Assembly: GCF_019175365.1 (NCBI RefSeq)
Contig: NZ_CP059572.1
Location: forward strand, 3,596,001 to 3,660,000
Length of the DNA stretch: 64,000 nt
Origin: Actinomadura graeca
GTDB lineage: Bacteria; Actinomycetota; Actinomycetes; Streptosporangiales; Streptosporangiaceae
Reading direction: 5' to 3'
The position numbers were made by a program, and so were the translations under genes. The notes under the pieces were generated by a model. It had not been told where the DNA came from. It worked only from the letters and a program-made list of their open reading frames with translations, and made no database searches. Positions 42,508-51,261 of the stretch are shown here, one piece after another (position 1 is the first letter of the stretch; the number at the start of each line of letters is the position of its first letter).

Positions 42508-42541
42508 GAGGGGCCGGACCCCCGAGGAAGGAAACCCCACC

Positions 42542-43717
42542 GTGACCCTGTCGTTCCACTGGTTCCTGCCCACCTACGGCGACTCGCGCTACATCGTGGG
42601 CGGCGGCCACGGCCGTCCCGCGGACGCCGCGTCCGGTGACCGCCGCGCCTCGATCGGCTACCTGTCCTCGATCGTGCGGGCCGCCGAGGAGCTCGGCTTC
42701 ACCGGCGCGCTCACCCCCACCGGCGCCTGGTGCGAGGACGCCTGGCTGACCACCGCGATGCTGGCCCGCGAGTCCGAGCGGCTGGCGTTCCTGGTGGCGT
42801 TCCGTCCCGGGCTGATCAGCCCGACGCTCGCCGCGCAGATGGCCGCCACGTTCTCCGCGCACGCGCCCGGAAGGCTGCTGCTCAACGTCGTCACCGGCGG
42901 CGAGGCCCACGAGCAGCGCGCCTACGGGGACCATCTGTCCAAGGACGAGCGGTACGCCCGATGCGCGGAGTTCCTGTCGGTCGTGCGGCGGCTGTGGGAG
43001 GGCGGGACCGTCACCCACCGCGGCACCCACCTGGACATCGACGCCGCGCGCCTGCCGACCGTCCCCGACCCCGTCCCGCCGCTGTACTTCGGCGGGTCGT
43101 CCGCCGCGGCGGGCCCGGTCGCCGCCGAGCACGCCGACGTGTACCTCACCTGGGGCGAGCCGCCGGACGCGGTGGCCGCGAAGATCGAGTGGATCCGCGG
43201 GCTCGCCGCGGCGCACGGCCGCAAGCCGCGGTTCGGGATCCGGCTGCACGTCATCTCCCGCGACACGGCCGAGGAGGCGTGGCGGCTGGCCGGGCGGCTC
43301 GTCGAGGCGCTGGGCGAGGACACCGTCGCCGCCGCCCAGGCCACCCTCGCGCGGAGCGAGTCCACCGGCCAGCGGCGCATGCGCGAGCTGCACGAGCGCG
43401 GCCGGGCCGACGGGTCGTGGCGCGATCCGCGCGCACTGGAGGTGGCGCCGAACCTGTGGGCGGGCGTCGGCCTGGTGCGCGGCGGCGCGGGGACGGCGCT
43501 GGTCGGCGACCACGCCGAGGTCGCCGACCGCATCGCCGAGTACGCCGCGCTCGGCATCGAGGAGTTCGTCCTGTCCGGCTACCCGCACCTGGAGGAGCTG
43601 TACTGGTTCGGCGAGGGCGTGCTGCCCCTCCTCGCCGGGCGGGGCCTGTTCCACGGATCCCCCGGCGGCGGCGCCTTCCAGTCGACCGCCTTCCTGCCGA
43701 AGGAGCCCCGGCGATGA
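42542..43717 (+). CDS. ssuD: FMNH2-dependent alkanesulfonate monooxygenase (SsuD)
   Basis: 391 aa luciferase-like enzyme cleaving alkanesulfonates to aldehyde and sulfite. Clear SsuD markers: FHWFLPTYGDSRYIVGG start, LTPTGAWCEDAWL, RLAFLVAFRPGLISPTLAAQ, LNVVTGGEAHEQRAYGD, PPLYFGGSSAAAGPVAAEHA, VYLTWGEPPDAVAAKIEWIR, RFGIRLHVISRDTAEEAW and NLWAGVGLVRGGAGTALVGD. The GTG at 42542 follows AAGGAAA. The flavin reductase gene overlaps its stop (ATGA), supplying the reduced FMN. Confidence 0.95.
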   Translation: MTLSFHWFLPTYGDSRYIVGGGHGRPADAASGDRRASIGYLSSIVRAAEELGFTGALTPTGAWCEDAWLTTAMLARESERLAFLVAFRPGLISPTLAAQMAATFSAHAPGRLLLNVVTGGEAHEQRAYGDHLSKDERYARCAEFLSVVRRLWEGGTVTHRGTHLDIDAARLPTVPDPVPPLYFGGSSAAAGPVAAEHADVYLTWGEPPDAVAAKIEWIRGLAAAHGRKPRFGIRLHVISRDTAEEAWRLAGRLVEALGEDTVAAAQATLARSESTGQRRMRELHERGRADGSWRDPRALEVAPNLWAGVGLVRGGAGTALVGDHAEVADRIAEYAALGIEEFVLSGYPHLEELYWFGEGVLPLLAGRGLFHGSPGGGAFQSTAFLPKEPRR

Positions 43718-44187
43718 CCACCCTCGGCCTGGACCTGCGCCGCGTCTACGGCGCCTACCCGACCGGCGTCGCGGTCGTGGCGGGCCTGGTCGGCGGACGC
43801 CCCGCGGGCATCGCCGCCAGCTCGTTCGTCCCGGTGTCCCTGGATCCGCCGCTGGTGTCGGTGTGCGTCGCGCACACCTCGACGACCTGGCCCCTGCTGC
43901 GCGACCTGTCCCGCATCGGGATCAGTGTGCTCGGCGCCCACCAGGAGCACGTCGGGCGGCGTCTCGGCGCCCGCACCGGCGACCGGTTCGCGGGCGTCGA
44001 GTGGCGGTCCACCGCGGACGGGAGCGTGCTGGTCGAGGGCGCGTCGGCGTGGTTCGACTGCTCCATCGAGCAGCAGGTCCGCTCCGGTGACCACGACATC
44101 GTCGTCTTCCGCGTGGAGGACCTGGACGCCGCCGACGGCGTTCCCCCGCTGGTCTTCCACGCCAGCGCCTTCCGCCGGCTCCGCTGA
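43714..44187 (+). CDS. Flavin reductase domain protein
   Basis: 157 aa NAD(P)H:FMN reductase of the split-barrel family. Typical features are LRRVYGAYPTGVAVVAGLVG, GIAASSFVPVSLDPPLVSVC, the inner strand ISVLGAHQEHVGRRLG and the closing DHDIVVFRVEDLDAADGVPP with the conserved DH. It would provide FMNH2 to SsuD, SfnG and the other luciferase-like enzymes. ATG 43714 overlaps the ssuD stop. A second, unrelated FMN reductase of the SsuE fold is encoded at 45865. Confidence 0.9.
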   Translation: MTTLGLDLRRVYGAYPTGVAVVAGLVGGRPAGIAASSFVPVSLDPPLVSVCVAHTSTTWPLLRDLSRIGISVLGAHQEHVGRRLGARTGDRFAGVEWRSTADGSVLVEGASAWFDCSIEQQVRSGDHDIVVFRVEDLDAADGVPPLVFHASAFRRLR

Positions 44188-44258
44188 CCCCGCCGCTGAT
44201 CCGGTCCGCCGCCACCGCGTGCCGGAACCGGACCCGCGCCGGATCGGCGTACCCTGCA

Positions 44259-44286
44259 TTGACAATTTATCCTCTTTTCCTACCAT
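44259..44286 (+). promoter_or_regulatory. Candidate promoter before the GNAT gene
   Basis: TTGACA (44259-44264), a 16-bp AT-rich spacer and TACCAT (44281-44286), in an island of low GC just upstream of an AGGAGG ribosome binding site. This probably starts a separate transcript for the 44307-50161 genes. Confidence 0.55.
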
Positions 44287-44306
44287 AAAAGTCAGGAGGC
44301 GCCCCC

Positions 44307-44813
44307 GTGCCCGCAGGCCCCCGGGTCGACGTCCGCGCCACCGGCTGGGACGACCCGGCGGCGGCCGCCCTGCGCGAGGCCATGGAGGCGGAGATGCGCG
44401 GCCGTTACCGGGACCGGCTGGCGGAGCTGGACAGGCAGGCCGCCGACCCCGAAAGGCGCGGCGCGGTCGTCGTCGAGCCCGACGAGGTCGTCTACGTCGC
44501 CGTCGCCTACGCCGCGGGCGAGCCCGCCGGGCACGCCGCGCTCCGCCGCACCGCCGGGCGCCCGGACGGCGACCTGGAGCTGAAGCGGATGTACGTCGCG
44601 TCCGCCCGGCGCGGCACCGGCGTCTCCACCGCCCTGCTGTCGGCCGTGGAGGACGCGGCGCGCTCGCTCGCCGCGCCCCGGATCGTCCTGCAGACAGGCG
44701 ACCGGCAGCCCGACGCGGTCCGGCTCTACGAGCGGGAGGGCTACAGCCGCATCCCGATCTTCCCGCCGTACGAGCGGCTGCGCTTCTCGATCTGCATGGA
44801 GAAGGTCCTGTGA
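44307..44813 (+). CDS. GNAT-family N-acetyltransferase
   Basis: 168 aa from GTG 44307, AGGAGG upstream. The acetyl-CoA-binding region is LKRMYVASARRGTGVSTALL (R/Q-x-x-G-x-G/A variant) and the end is AVRLYEREGYSRIPIFPPYE. GNATs acylate small amines; some near sulfonate genes act on sulfur-containing amino compounds or analogues (inference). Its stop overlaps the GTG of the next monooxygenase gene, so it belongs to this transcript. Confidence 0.85.
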   Translation: MPAGPRVDVRATGWDDPAAAALREAMEAEMRGRYRDRLAELDRQAADPERRGAVVVEPDEVVYVAVAYAAGEPAGHAALRRTAGRPDGDLELKRMYVASARRGTGVSTALLSAVEDAARSLAAPRIVLQTGDRQPDAVRLYEREGYSRIPIFPPYERLRFSICMEKVL

Positions 44814-45868
44814 AGTTCCTGGCGATCACCCTCATCGTGCACGCGCCGGACCCGGCCACGGGCGTGCCGCCGCCGGTCACCGAGCGGTTCCGCACCGTCG
44901 TCGAGCACGCCGTCCTCGCCGAGGAGCTGGGGTTCGACGGCTTCGGAGTGGGGGAACGGCACGAGCGGCCCTTCCTGTCGTCGTCGCCGCCGGTGCTGCT
45001 CGGCCACATCTCGGCGCGCACGTCCGTGATCCGGCTGTTCACGGCCGTGACGACCCTGAGCCTCCTCGACCCGGTCCGGGCGTACGAGGACTACGCCACC
45101 CTGGACCACCTGTCCGGCGGGCGGCTGGAACTGATGATCGGCAAGGGCAACGGCACGGCGCAGGCCGAGCTGTTCCACGTCACCACCGCCGACCAGTGGG
45201 ACCGCAACCGGGAGGGCTACGAGCTGTTCCGGCGCCTCTGGCGGGAGGACACCGTCACCTGGCAGGGCCGGTACCGCCCGCCGCTGGACGGCGCGGAGGT
45301 GCTGCCCCGGCCGTTGCAGCGTCCCGTCCGCGTCTGGCACGGCAGCGCGACGAGCAGGGAGTCGGTGGAGCTCGCGGCCGTCCACGGCGACCCGCTGTTC
45401 TCCGCCAACGTCACCAACCCGGTCGAGCCGTACGCCGAGCTGGTCGCCCACTACCGCGAACGCTGGGAGCACCACGGCCACGACCCCGCCGACGCCCTCG
45501 TCGGCGCGGGCACCGCCGGCCTGTACGTCGCCAAGAACTCCCAGGACGCCGTGGACGTCTACCGGCCCGTCTTCGAGGCCCGGCAGGAGCTGTTCCGGCG
45601 CAACGGCGTCCCGGTCGTCTTCCACTCCGTCGAGGACGCGATCGAGCGGAGCTCCGCGCTCATCGGGAGCCCGCAGCAGGTCATCGACAAGGTCCACCGC
45701 TACCACGAACGGCTCGGCCACGAGGTCATGCACGTCCAGGCCGACGCCGACGGGCTTCCGGAGCACCTGCACCGCGCCTCCCTGGAGCTGTTCCAGGGCG
45801 ACGTCGCGCCGGTGCTGCGGCGGGAGATCCCGAGCCGTCCACTGCAAACAGAGGAGAGAGTCACGTGA
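44810..45868 (+). CDS. Luciferase-like monooxygenase (LLM class)
   Basis: 352 aa. The TIM-barrel LLM motifs are FAVLAEELGFDGFGVGERHE-like in the N-terminal part, [40 protein letters not shown] and AELVAHYRERWEHHGHDPAD. Such enzymes use FMNH2 (or F420H2 in some actinomycetes). Physical linkage to an SsuE-like reductase gene (GTGA overlap at its end) favours FMN. The substrate is probably an organosulfur compound, but the family alone does not say which. Confidence 0.82.
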   Translation: MKFLAITLIVHAPDPATGVPPPVTERFRTVVEHAVLAEELGFDGFGVGERHERPFLSSSPPVLLGHISARTSVIRLFTAVTTLSLLDPVRAYEDYATLDHLSGGRLELMIGKGNGTAQAELFHVTTADQWDRNREGYELFRRLWREDTVTWQGRYRPPLDGAEVLPRPLQRPVRVWHGSATSRESVELAAVHGDPLFSANVTNPVEPYAELVAHYRERWEHHGHDPADALVGAGTAGLYVAKNSQDAVDVYRPVFEARQELFRRNGVPVVFHSVEDAIERSSALIGSPQQVIDKVHRYHERLGHEVMHVQADADGLPEHLHRASLELFQGDVAPVLRREIPSRPLQTEERVT

Positions 45869-46398
45869 GCATCGTCGTCCTGGTGGGGAATCCCCGTCCG
45901 CAGTCCCGCACGCTCCAGGTGGCCGTGCGGGCGGCCGCCGCTGTCGGTGAGCGGACCGGGCGCGCGGACGCGCCGGACCTGATCGACCTGTCGGCGCTGG
46001 CGCCCGGGCTGCTGAACGCCGTCCCGGCGTCGGAGGTGCAGGACGCGCTGGACCGGGTCGCCGGCGCGGACGTGCTGGTCGTCGCGAGCCCCACCTACAA
46101 GGCCACCTACACGGGCCTGCTGAAGGTGTTCCTCGACCGGCTGCCCGGCGGCGCACTGGCGTCGACGGTGGCGCTGCCGCTGCTGGTGATGGGCGACGCG
46201 AAGCACGCGCTGGCCGTCGAGGTCCACCTGCGGCCGCTGCTGGTGGAGCTGGGCGCGGCCGTCCCGACCCCCGGCCTGGCGTTCCCGGAGTCGCGTTTCG
46301 CGGACGCCGAGGAGGTGCTCGACGCGTGGGCCGGGCTCGTCGCGCCGCAGGTGACGGCGGCGCTCGCCGGGCGGGCCGTCGCGGCCGCCCGGGGATGA
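45865..46398 (+). CDS. ssuE: NADPH-dependent FMN reductase (SsuE-like)
   Basis: 177 aa flavodoxin-like fold. The phosphate-binding start is IVVLVGNPRPQSRTLQVAVR, and SPTYKATYTGLLKVFLDRLP corresponds to SsuE's SPVYKA...LLDLLP segment that packs on FMN. It supplies FMNH2 to the flanking luciferase-like monooxygenases. GTG 45865 has GAGGAGAGAG upstream and overlaps the preceding stop. Together with the split-barrel reductase at 43714 the locus has two different flavin-reducing systems. Confidence 0.88.
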   Translation: MSIVVLVGNPRPQSRTLQVAVRAAAAVGERTGRADAPDLIDLSALAPGLLNAVPASEVQDALDRVAGADVLVVASPTYKATYTGLLKVFLDRLPGGALASTVALPLLVMGDAKHALAVEVHLRPLLVELGAAVPTPGLAFPESRFADAEEVLDAWAGLVAPQVTAALAGRAVAAARG

Positions 46399-46410
46399 GG
46401 GAGCCCCCTG

Positions 46411-47757
46411 TTGCCGGTCAAGCAGATCCACCTGGCCGCCCACTTCCCGGGCGTCAACAACACGACCGTCTGGTCCGACCCCCGGTCGGGCAGCCAGATC
46501 GACTTCGACTCCTTCGTCCACCTCGCGCGGACCGCCGAACGCGGCAAATTCGACTTCTTCTTCCTCGCGGAGGGACTGCGGCTGCGGGAGATGAAGGGGC
46601 GCATCCACGACCTGGACGTCGCGGGGCGGCCCGAGTCGCTGACCGTGCTGTCCGCGCTGTCGGCCGTCACCACGCGCCTCGGGCTGGCCGCGACCGTCAA
46701 CTCCACCTTCAACGAGCCGTACGAGGTGGCGCGGCGGCTGGCCACCCTCGACCACCTCAGCGGCGGGCGGGCCGCCTGGAACGTTGTGACCAGCTACGAC
46801 GCGTTCACCGGCGAGAACTTCCGGCGCGGCGGGTACCTCGACGAGGCCGACCGCTACAACCGCGCCAGGGAGTTCCTGCACACCGCCCGCGAGCTGTGGG
46901 ACTCGTGGGCCCCGCGGGACCTGGTGGCGGACCCGGCGGCGGGCGAGTTCGCCCGCGCCGGGGCGGGGACGTTCGCCCACCGCGGGACGCAGTTCGACAT
47001 CGCCGGGCGGTTCACGGTGCCGCGCGGGCCGCAGGGCCATCCGGTCATCATCCAGGCGGGCGACTCGGACGAGGGACGCGAGTTCGCCGCCGCCGACGCC
47101 GACGTCATCTTCAGCCGGCACGGCAGGCTCGACGACGGCCGCGCCTTCTACAAGGACGTCAAGAGCCGCCTGGCCAAGTACGGGCGCCGTTCCGACGAGC
47201 TGAAGATCCTGCCCGCCGTCACCTACGTCCTCGGCGACACCGAGCAGGACGCGGCCGAGCGCGCCGCCGAGATCCGCCGCGCCCAGGTCACACCCCGCAA
47301 CGCGCTGGTGTTCCTGGAGGGGTTCTGGGGCCGCGACCTGTCCGGCTACGACCCGGACGGGCCGCTGCCCGACGTCGAACCCGACCTCGGCGAGGGCGTC
47401 TCCAAGGGCCGCGCCCAGTTCCGCGGCGACCGCGGCGAGGTCGTCAGGACGTGGCGGGCGCTGGCCGCCGAGCGCGGCCTCAGCATCCGCGAGCTGGTCA
47501 TCGAGGCGACCGGGCGGCAGACGTTCATCGGCACCCCGCGCTCGGTCGCCGGCCAGATCGACGAGTTCGTGCAGAGCGACGCGGCCGACGGCTTCGTGTT
47601 CGTCCCGCACCTGACGCCCGGGGGCCTGGACGACCTGGTCGAGCACGTCGTGCCGCTGCTCCAGGAAAAGGGCGTGTTCCGCGCCGACTACACCGGCCCG
47701 ACGCTGCGCGACCACCTCGGCATCGGCGGCCCACGCGCCCCCAAGGAGACTCCATGA
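46411..47757 (+). CDS. NtaA/SnaA/DszA-type FMNH2-dependent monooxygenase
   Basis: 448 aa. Family motifs: [127 protein letters not shown] and ADVIFSRH. This group includes nitrilotriacetate monooxygenase and the sulfone monooxygenase DszA. A TTG start at 46411 is accepted because GAGGGAG lies upstream and translation begins at the family's normal N-terminus. The sulfur context suggests a DszA-like sulfone C-S cleavage, but the substrate is unproven. Confidence 0.85.
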   Translation: MPVKQIHLAAHFPGVNNTTVWSDPRSGSQIDFDSFVHLARTAERGKFDFFFLAEGLRLREMKGRIHDLDVAGRPESLTVLSALSAVTTRLGLAATVNSTFNEPYEVARRLATLDHLSGGRAAWNVVTSYDAFTGENFRRGGYLDEADRYNRAREFLHTARELWDSWAPRDLVADPAAGEFARAGAGTFAHRGTQFDIAGRFTVPRGPQGHPVIIQAGDSDEGREFAAADADVIFSRHGRLDDGRAFYKDVKSRLAKYGRRSDELKILPAVTYVLGDTEQDAAERAAEIRRAQVTPRNALVFLEGFWGRDLSGYDPDGPLPDVEPDLGEGVSKGRAQFRGDRGEVVRTWRALAAERGLSIRELVIEATGRQTFIGTPRSVAGQIDEFVQSDAADGFVFVPHLTPGGLDDLVEHVVPLLQEKGVFRADYTGPTLRDHLGIGGPRAPKETP

Positions 47758-48965
47758 CCGGCCTGCACCTCGCCGCCGCCCTCAACGACGCCGGGTGGCA
47801 TCCGGCCGCCTGGCGCGACCCCGGCGCCCGCCCGGACGCGCTGTTCACCGCCGCCTACTGGACGGGCCTCGCCGCCGAGGCCGAGCGCGGGCTGCTCGAC
47901 CTGCTGACCGTGGAGGACTCGCTGGGCCTCCAGTCGGCCGTCCCCGGTGTGCCCGACGACCGGACCGACCAGGTGCGGGGCCGGCTGGACGCCGTGCTGA
48001 TCGCGGCGCTGCTCGCGCCCGGGACGTCCCGGATCGGCCTCGTCCCGACCACCGACACCACCCACACCGAGCCGTTCCACGTCTCGATCGGCATCGCCTC
48101 CCTCGACCACGCCAGCCGGGGACGCGGCGGCTGGAGACCCCAGGTGGCGGGCGCCGGGCTCACCGACGCCCCGCACTTCGGCCGCCGCGTCTTCCCCGAG
48201 GCCGGGCCGGGATGGTTCGCGACACCGGAGGGGGAACTGCTCGCGCTGGGGCTGCTCGCCGAGGCCGCCGAGTTCGTCGAGATCGTCCGGCGGCTGTGGG
48301 ACAGCTGGGAGGACGACGCGGAGATCCGCGACACCGCCACCGGACGGTTCCTCGACCGCGCGAAGGTGCACTACATCGACTTCGACGGCGACCACCTCAG
48401 CGTCCGCGGGCCCTCGATCACGCCGCGTCCGCCGCAGGGCCAGCCGCTGGTCACCGCGCTCGCGCACGGCCCCGGCCCCTACGAGTTCGCCGCCCGCGCC
48501 GCCGACGTCGTGTACGTCACCCCGCACTCGCGCGCCGACGCCGAGGCCGCCGTCGCGCAGGTCCGGGAGGCGGAGCGCGACGCCGCGCGGACCGGCGAGC
48601 CCCTCAGGATCTTCGCCGACCTGGTGGTGTTCCTCGACGAGACGCCCGGGGCCGCGGCGTCCCGCAAGGCCCGGCTGGACGACCTCGACGGCGCCCCGCT
48701 GGCGTCCGACGCCCGGATCTTCACCGGCACGCCAGGCGACCTCGCGGACGTCCTGCTCGACCTGCGCGAGGCGGGCCTGGACGGGTTCCGGCTGCGTCCC
48801 GGCGTGCTGCCCGCCGACCTCGCCGGCATCACGCGGGGGCTGGTGCCGATCCTCCAGGGGCGCGGCGCGTTCCGCACGGCCTACGAGGCGGCGACGCTCC
48901 GCGGGCACCTCGGGCTGCCGCGCCCCGCAGGCCGCTACTCCGTCCCGACCGGGAGGCGCCCATGA
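47754..48965 (+). CDS. Luciferase-like monooxygenase, divergent
   Basis: 403 aa. It starts [20 protein letters not shown] and continues [59 protein letters not shown] and [20 protein letters not shown]. It is related to the NtaA/DszA group but lacks several of its motifs (no NST...EPY, and WRPQ in place of WNVVT). That implies a changed active site. The ATGA overlaps at both ends place it between two other LLM genes in one transcript. Confidence 0.8.
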   Translation: MTGLHLAAALNDAGWHPAAWRDPGARPDALFTAAYWTGLAAEAERGLLDLLTVEDSLGLQSAVPGVPDDRTDQVRGRLDAVLIAALLAPGTSRIGLVPTTDTTHTEPFHVSIGIASLDHASRGRGGWRPQVAGAGLTDAPHFGRRVFPEAGPGWFATPEGELLALGLLAEAAEFVEIVRRLWDSWEDDAEIRDTATGRFLDRAKVHYIDFDGDHLSVRGPSITPRPPQGQPLVTALAHGPGPYEFAARAADVVYVTPHSRADAEAAVAQVREAERDAARTGEPLRIFADLVVFLDETPGAAASRKARLDDLDGAPLASDARIFTGTPGDLADVLLDLREAGLDGFRLRPGVLPADLAGITRGLVPILQGRGAFRTAYEAATLRGHLGLPRPAGRYSVPTGRRP

Positions 48966-50161
48966 CACCGCTGTCCATCCTCGACCTCACGCCGATCCCC
49001 GCGGGCGGCACCGCCCGCGACGCCGTCCGCAACACCCTCGACCTGGCGCGGCGCGCCGAGGCTGCGGGCTACCACCGGTACTGGCTCGCCGAGCACCATC
49101 TGGCGCCCGGGGTGGCGAGTTCGGCGCCGCAGGTCCTCATCGCGGCGGTGGCCGCCGCCACCTCCCGGATCCGCGTCGGGTCCGGCGCGGTGCAGACCGG
49201 GCACTGGACGCCGCTGTCGATCGTCGAGCAGTTCGGCACGATCGACGCCCTGTACCCGGGGCGGATCGACCTCGGCCTCGGGCGCTCCGGGCAGCGCCGC
49301 GCCGAGGCGGCGCGGCGGGCCGCGGCGCCGCCGCCTCCCCCGCGCGATCCCGTGGTCGTGGACGGGCTGCTCATCCCCCCGCCGTTCGACTTCGCCCGGC
49401 TGGCGGGGTCGCCCGCGTTCGCGCTGCACGCGGCGCTGCTCCAGCAGCCCGGCGCCGAGTCGCCCGGCTTCGACGACGTGGTCGGCCAGATCGCCGCGCT
49501 GCTGGAGGGCACCTTCCGCCACGACGGCCAGGAGGTGCACGTCAACCCCGGCGAGGGCGCCGCCCTGGCGCTGTGGATCCTCGGCAGCAGCGGCGGGGAG
49601 AGCGCGCGGGTCGCGGGCGCGCGCGGGCTGCCGTTCGCGGCGAACTACCACGTCAGCCCGTCCAACGTGCTGGAGGCGGTGGACGCCTACCGGGAGGCGT
49701 TCACCCCGTCCCGCACGCTCGACGAACCGTACGTCGTCGTCTCGGCCGACGTGGTCGTGGCGCCCACCGACGAGGAGGCCCGCAGGCTCGCCTCACCGTA
49801 CGGGCTGTGGGTGCTCAGCATCCGGTCGAGGCTCGCCGCGATCCCGTACCCGTCGCCGGCGCAGGCCGACGCGCACGAGTGGACCCCCGAGGAGCTCGAC
49901 CTGGTCGCCGACCGGATCGAGACCCAGTTCGTCGGCTCTCCGCACACGGTCGCGGCGCAGCTGGAGACGCTGCGCCGCGTCACCGGGGCGGACGAGCTGC
50001 TGGTGACCACGATCACCCACGAGCACGCCGACCGCGTCCGCTCCTACGAGCTGCTCGCCGAGGAGTGGGACCGCTACGCCGTCCCGGCGCAGACCGCGCC
50101 GTCGACGAGCCGGAGGGAGGCCCTGTCCTGGGCCTCCTGCCCGTCGCCGCCCGGACGGTAG
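48962..50161 (+). CDS. Luciferase-like monooxygenase (MsnO8-type group)
   Basis: 399 aa. [80 protein letters not shown] and [20 protein letters not shown] are the motifs of the widespread MsnO8-type LLM oxidoreductases. It is the last gene of the sulfur locus. A proline/alanine insert after [10 protein letters not shown] ([13 protein letters not shown]) is unusual. The final 29 codons overlap the 3' end of the convergent serine hydrolase gene by 88 bp. Confidence 0.82.
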   Translation: MTPLSILDLTPIPAGGTARDAVRNTLDLARRAEAAGYHRYWLAEHHLAPGVASSAPQVLIAAVAAATSRIRVGSGAVQTGHWTPLSIVEQFGTIDALYPGRIDLGLGRSGQRRAEAARRAAAPPPPPRDPVVVDGLLIPPPFDFARLAGSPAFALHAALLQQPGAESPGFDDVVGQIAALLEGTFRHDGQEVHVNPGEGAALALWILGSSGGESARVAGARGLPFAANYHVSPSNVLEAVDAYREAFTPSRTLDEPYVVVSADVVVAPTDEEARRLASPYGLWVLSIRSRLAAIPYPSPAQADAHEWTPEELDLVADRIETQFVGSPHTVAAQLETLRRVTGADELLVTTITHEHADRVRSYELLAEEWDRYAVPAQTAPSTSRREALSWASCPSPPGR

Positions 50162-51261
50162 GTGGAGACCGCGACGGCGGCGGCGCGGCGGCCGTCCGGG
50201 CTCACCCCCGATTCGGAGATCACGCCGAAGCTGCTGCCGCCGTGGAACCACACCCCGCCGCAGCCCCCGGCGGGCCGCCACGCCAGGCCCAGGCCGTACC
50301 GCACCCCGGGAGCCTGGACGAAGTCGTCGGCCTTGACGGTCTGCTTCATCTGCGCGAGCTGGGCGGGCTTCAGCAGCCGCCCGCCCATGAGGGCGCGCAG
50401 GAACGTCCCGTGGTCGCGGGCGGTGGTGATGATCGCGCCGTCCGCGCCGCCGCCCGGGGCGATGGAGACGTCGGTCAGCTCCTTGCGCCCGGGGAAGCGC
50501 ATGTAGGCGGTGGCGCTCGGCTGCGGCACGTACGCGGAGGTGCCCGGCGTGATCGTGTGCCGCAGGCCGAGCGGCTCGACGATCCGGTCGTGGACCTCCT
50601 GCTCCCAGGGATGGCCGGTGACCTTCTCGATGATCAGCCCGGCGAGGACGTAGTTGGTGTTGGAGTAGCCCCAGTGGGTCTCCCCGGCCGGGTCCGCCGC
50701 GTCCGGCACCCACTCGGGCGGCCTGGTCATCGCGACGGCCACCTGCTCACGCGGGGTGGAGGGGCGGAACCGGTTTTCGCGGTACTTCTCCGGGGTGAGG
50801 TCGCGGCCGTCGCCGAGCTGGACGGCGATGTAGTCGGCCAGGCCGCTGGTCTGGCGCAGGAGGTTCATCACGGTGACCCTGCGCCCGTCGTTCCCCTTCC
50901 CCGTGACCAGCCCGGGAAGCCACCGCTCGACGGTGTCGGTGAGCCGCAGCCTGCCCTCGCCGACCAGTTGCAGCGCGACGGTGGCGGTGTAGGTCTTGGT
51001 GTCGCTGCCGATCCGGTAGTAGGAGTCCCAGGGGACCGGCCGCCGGGTCCTCAGGTCGGCGACCCCGGCACGCGCGGCGTGGACGTCCCGGTCCGCCTGC
51101 ACCTCGGCGAGGACGCCGGTGGCGCCCGTCGCACGGATCGCGTCCACGTCGCGTTGCAGTTCACGCTGGCCGTAGGAGCGCCCTGGGGCGGCGGCCGCGG
51201 CCGGTGTGAGCCCGGCCAGCAGCACGCCCGCGGCCAGGACGCCGATCACGCGCCTGTTCAC
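50074..51261 (-). CDS. Secreted serine hydrolase of the beta-lactamase/DD-peptidase fold
   Basis: 395 aa. Sec signal peptide [20 protein letters not shown] with AAA-type cleavage. The catalytic Ser-x-x-Lys is SDTK in [15 protein letters not shown], the Tyr motif is YSN in [13 protein letters not shown], and the third motif is HGGSSFG near the C-terminus. This is the class C beta-lactamase/DD-carboxypeptidase family; most such secreted actinomycete proteins are peptidases or esterases, not drug-resistance enzymes. GTG 51261 overlaps the stop of the upstream peptidase gene (GTGA). The 3' end overlaps the LLM gene. Confidence 0.88.
   Translation of the reverse strand: MNRRVIGVLAAGVLLAGLTPAAAAAPGRSYGQRELQRDVDAIRATGATGVLAEVQADRDVHAARAGVADLRTRRPVPWDSYYRIGSDTKTYTATVALQLVGEGRLRLTDTVERWLPGLVTGKGNDGRRVTVMNLLRQTSGLADYIAVQLGDGRDLTPEKYRENRFRPSTPREQVAVAMTRPPEWVPDAADPAGETHWGYSNTNYVLAGLIIEKVTGHPWEQEVHDRIVEPLGLRHTITPGTSAYVPQPSATAYMRFPGRKELTDVSIAPGGGADGAIITTARDHGTFLRALMGGRLLKPAQLAQMKQTVKADDFVQAPGVRYGLGLAWRPAGGCGGVWFHGGSSFGVISESGVSPDGRRAAAVAVSTYRPGGDGQEAQDRASLRLVDGAVCAGTA

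Noticed and set aside
50074..51261. Antibiotic-resistance beta-lactamase
   Set aside because: Secreted SxxK/YxN hydrolases in actinomycetes are mostly peptidases or esterases; nothing in the sequence or context supports drug resistance.
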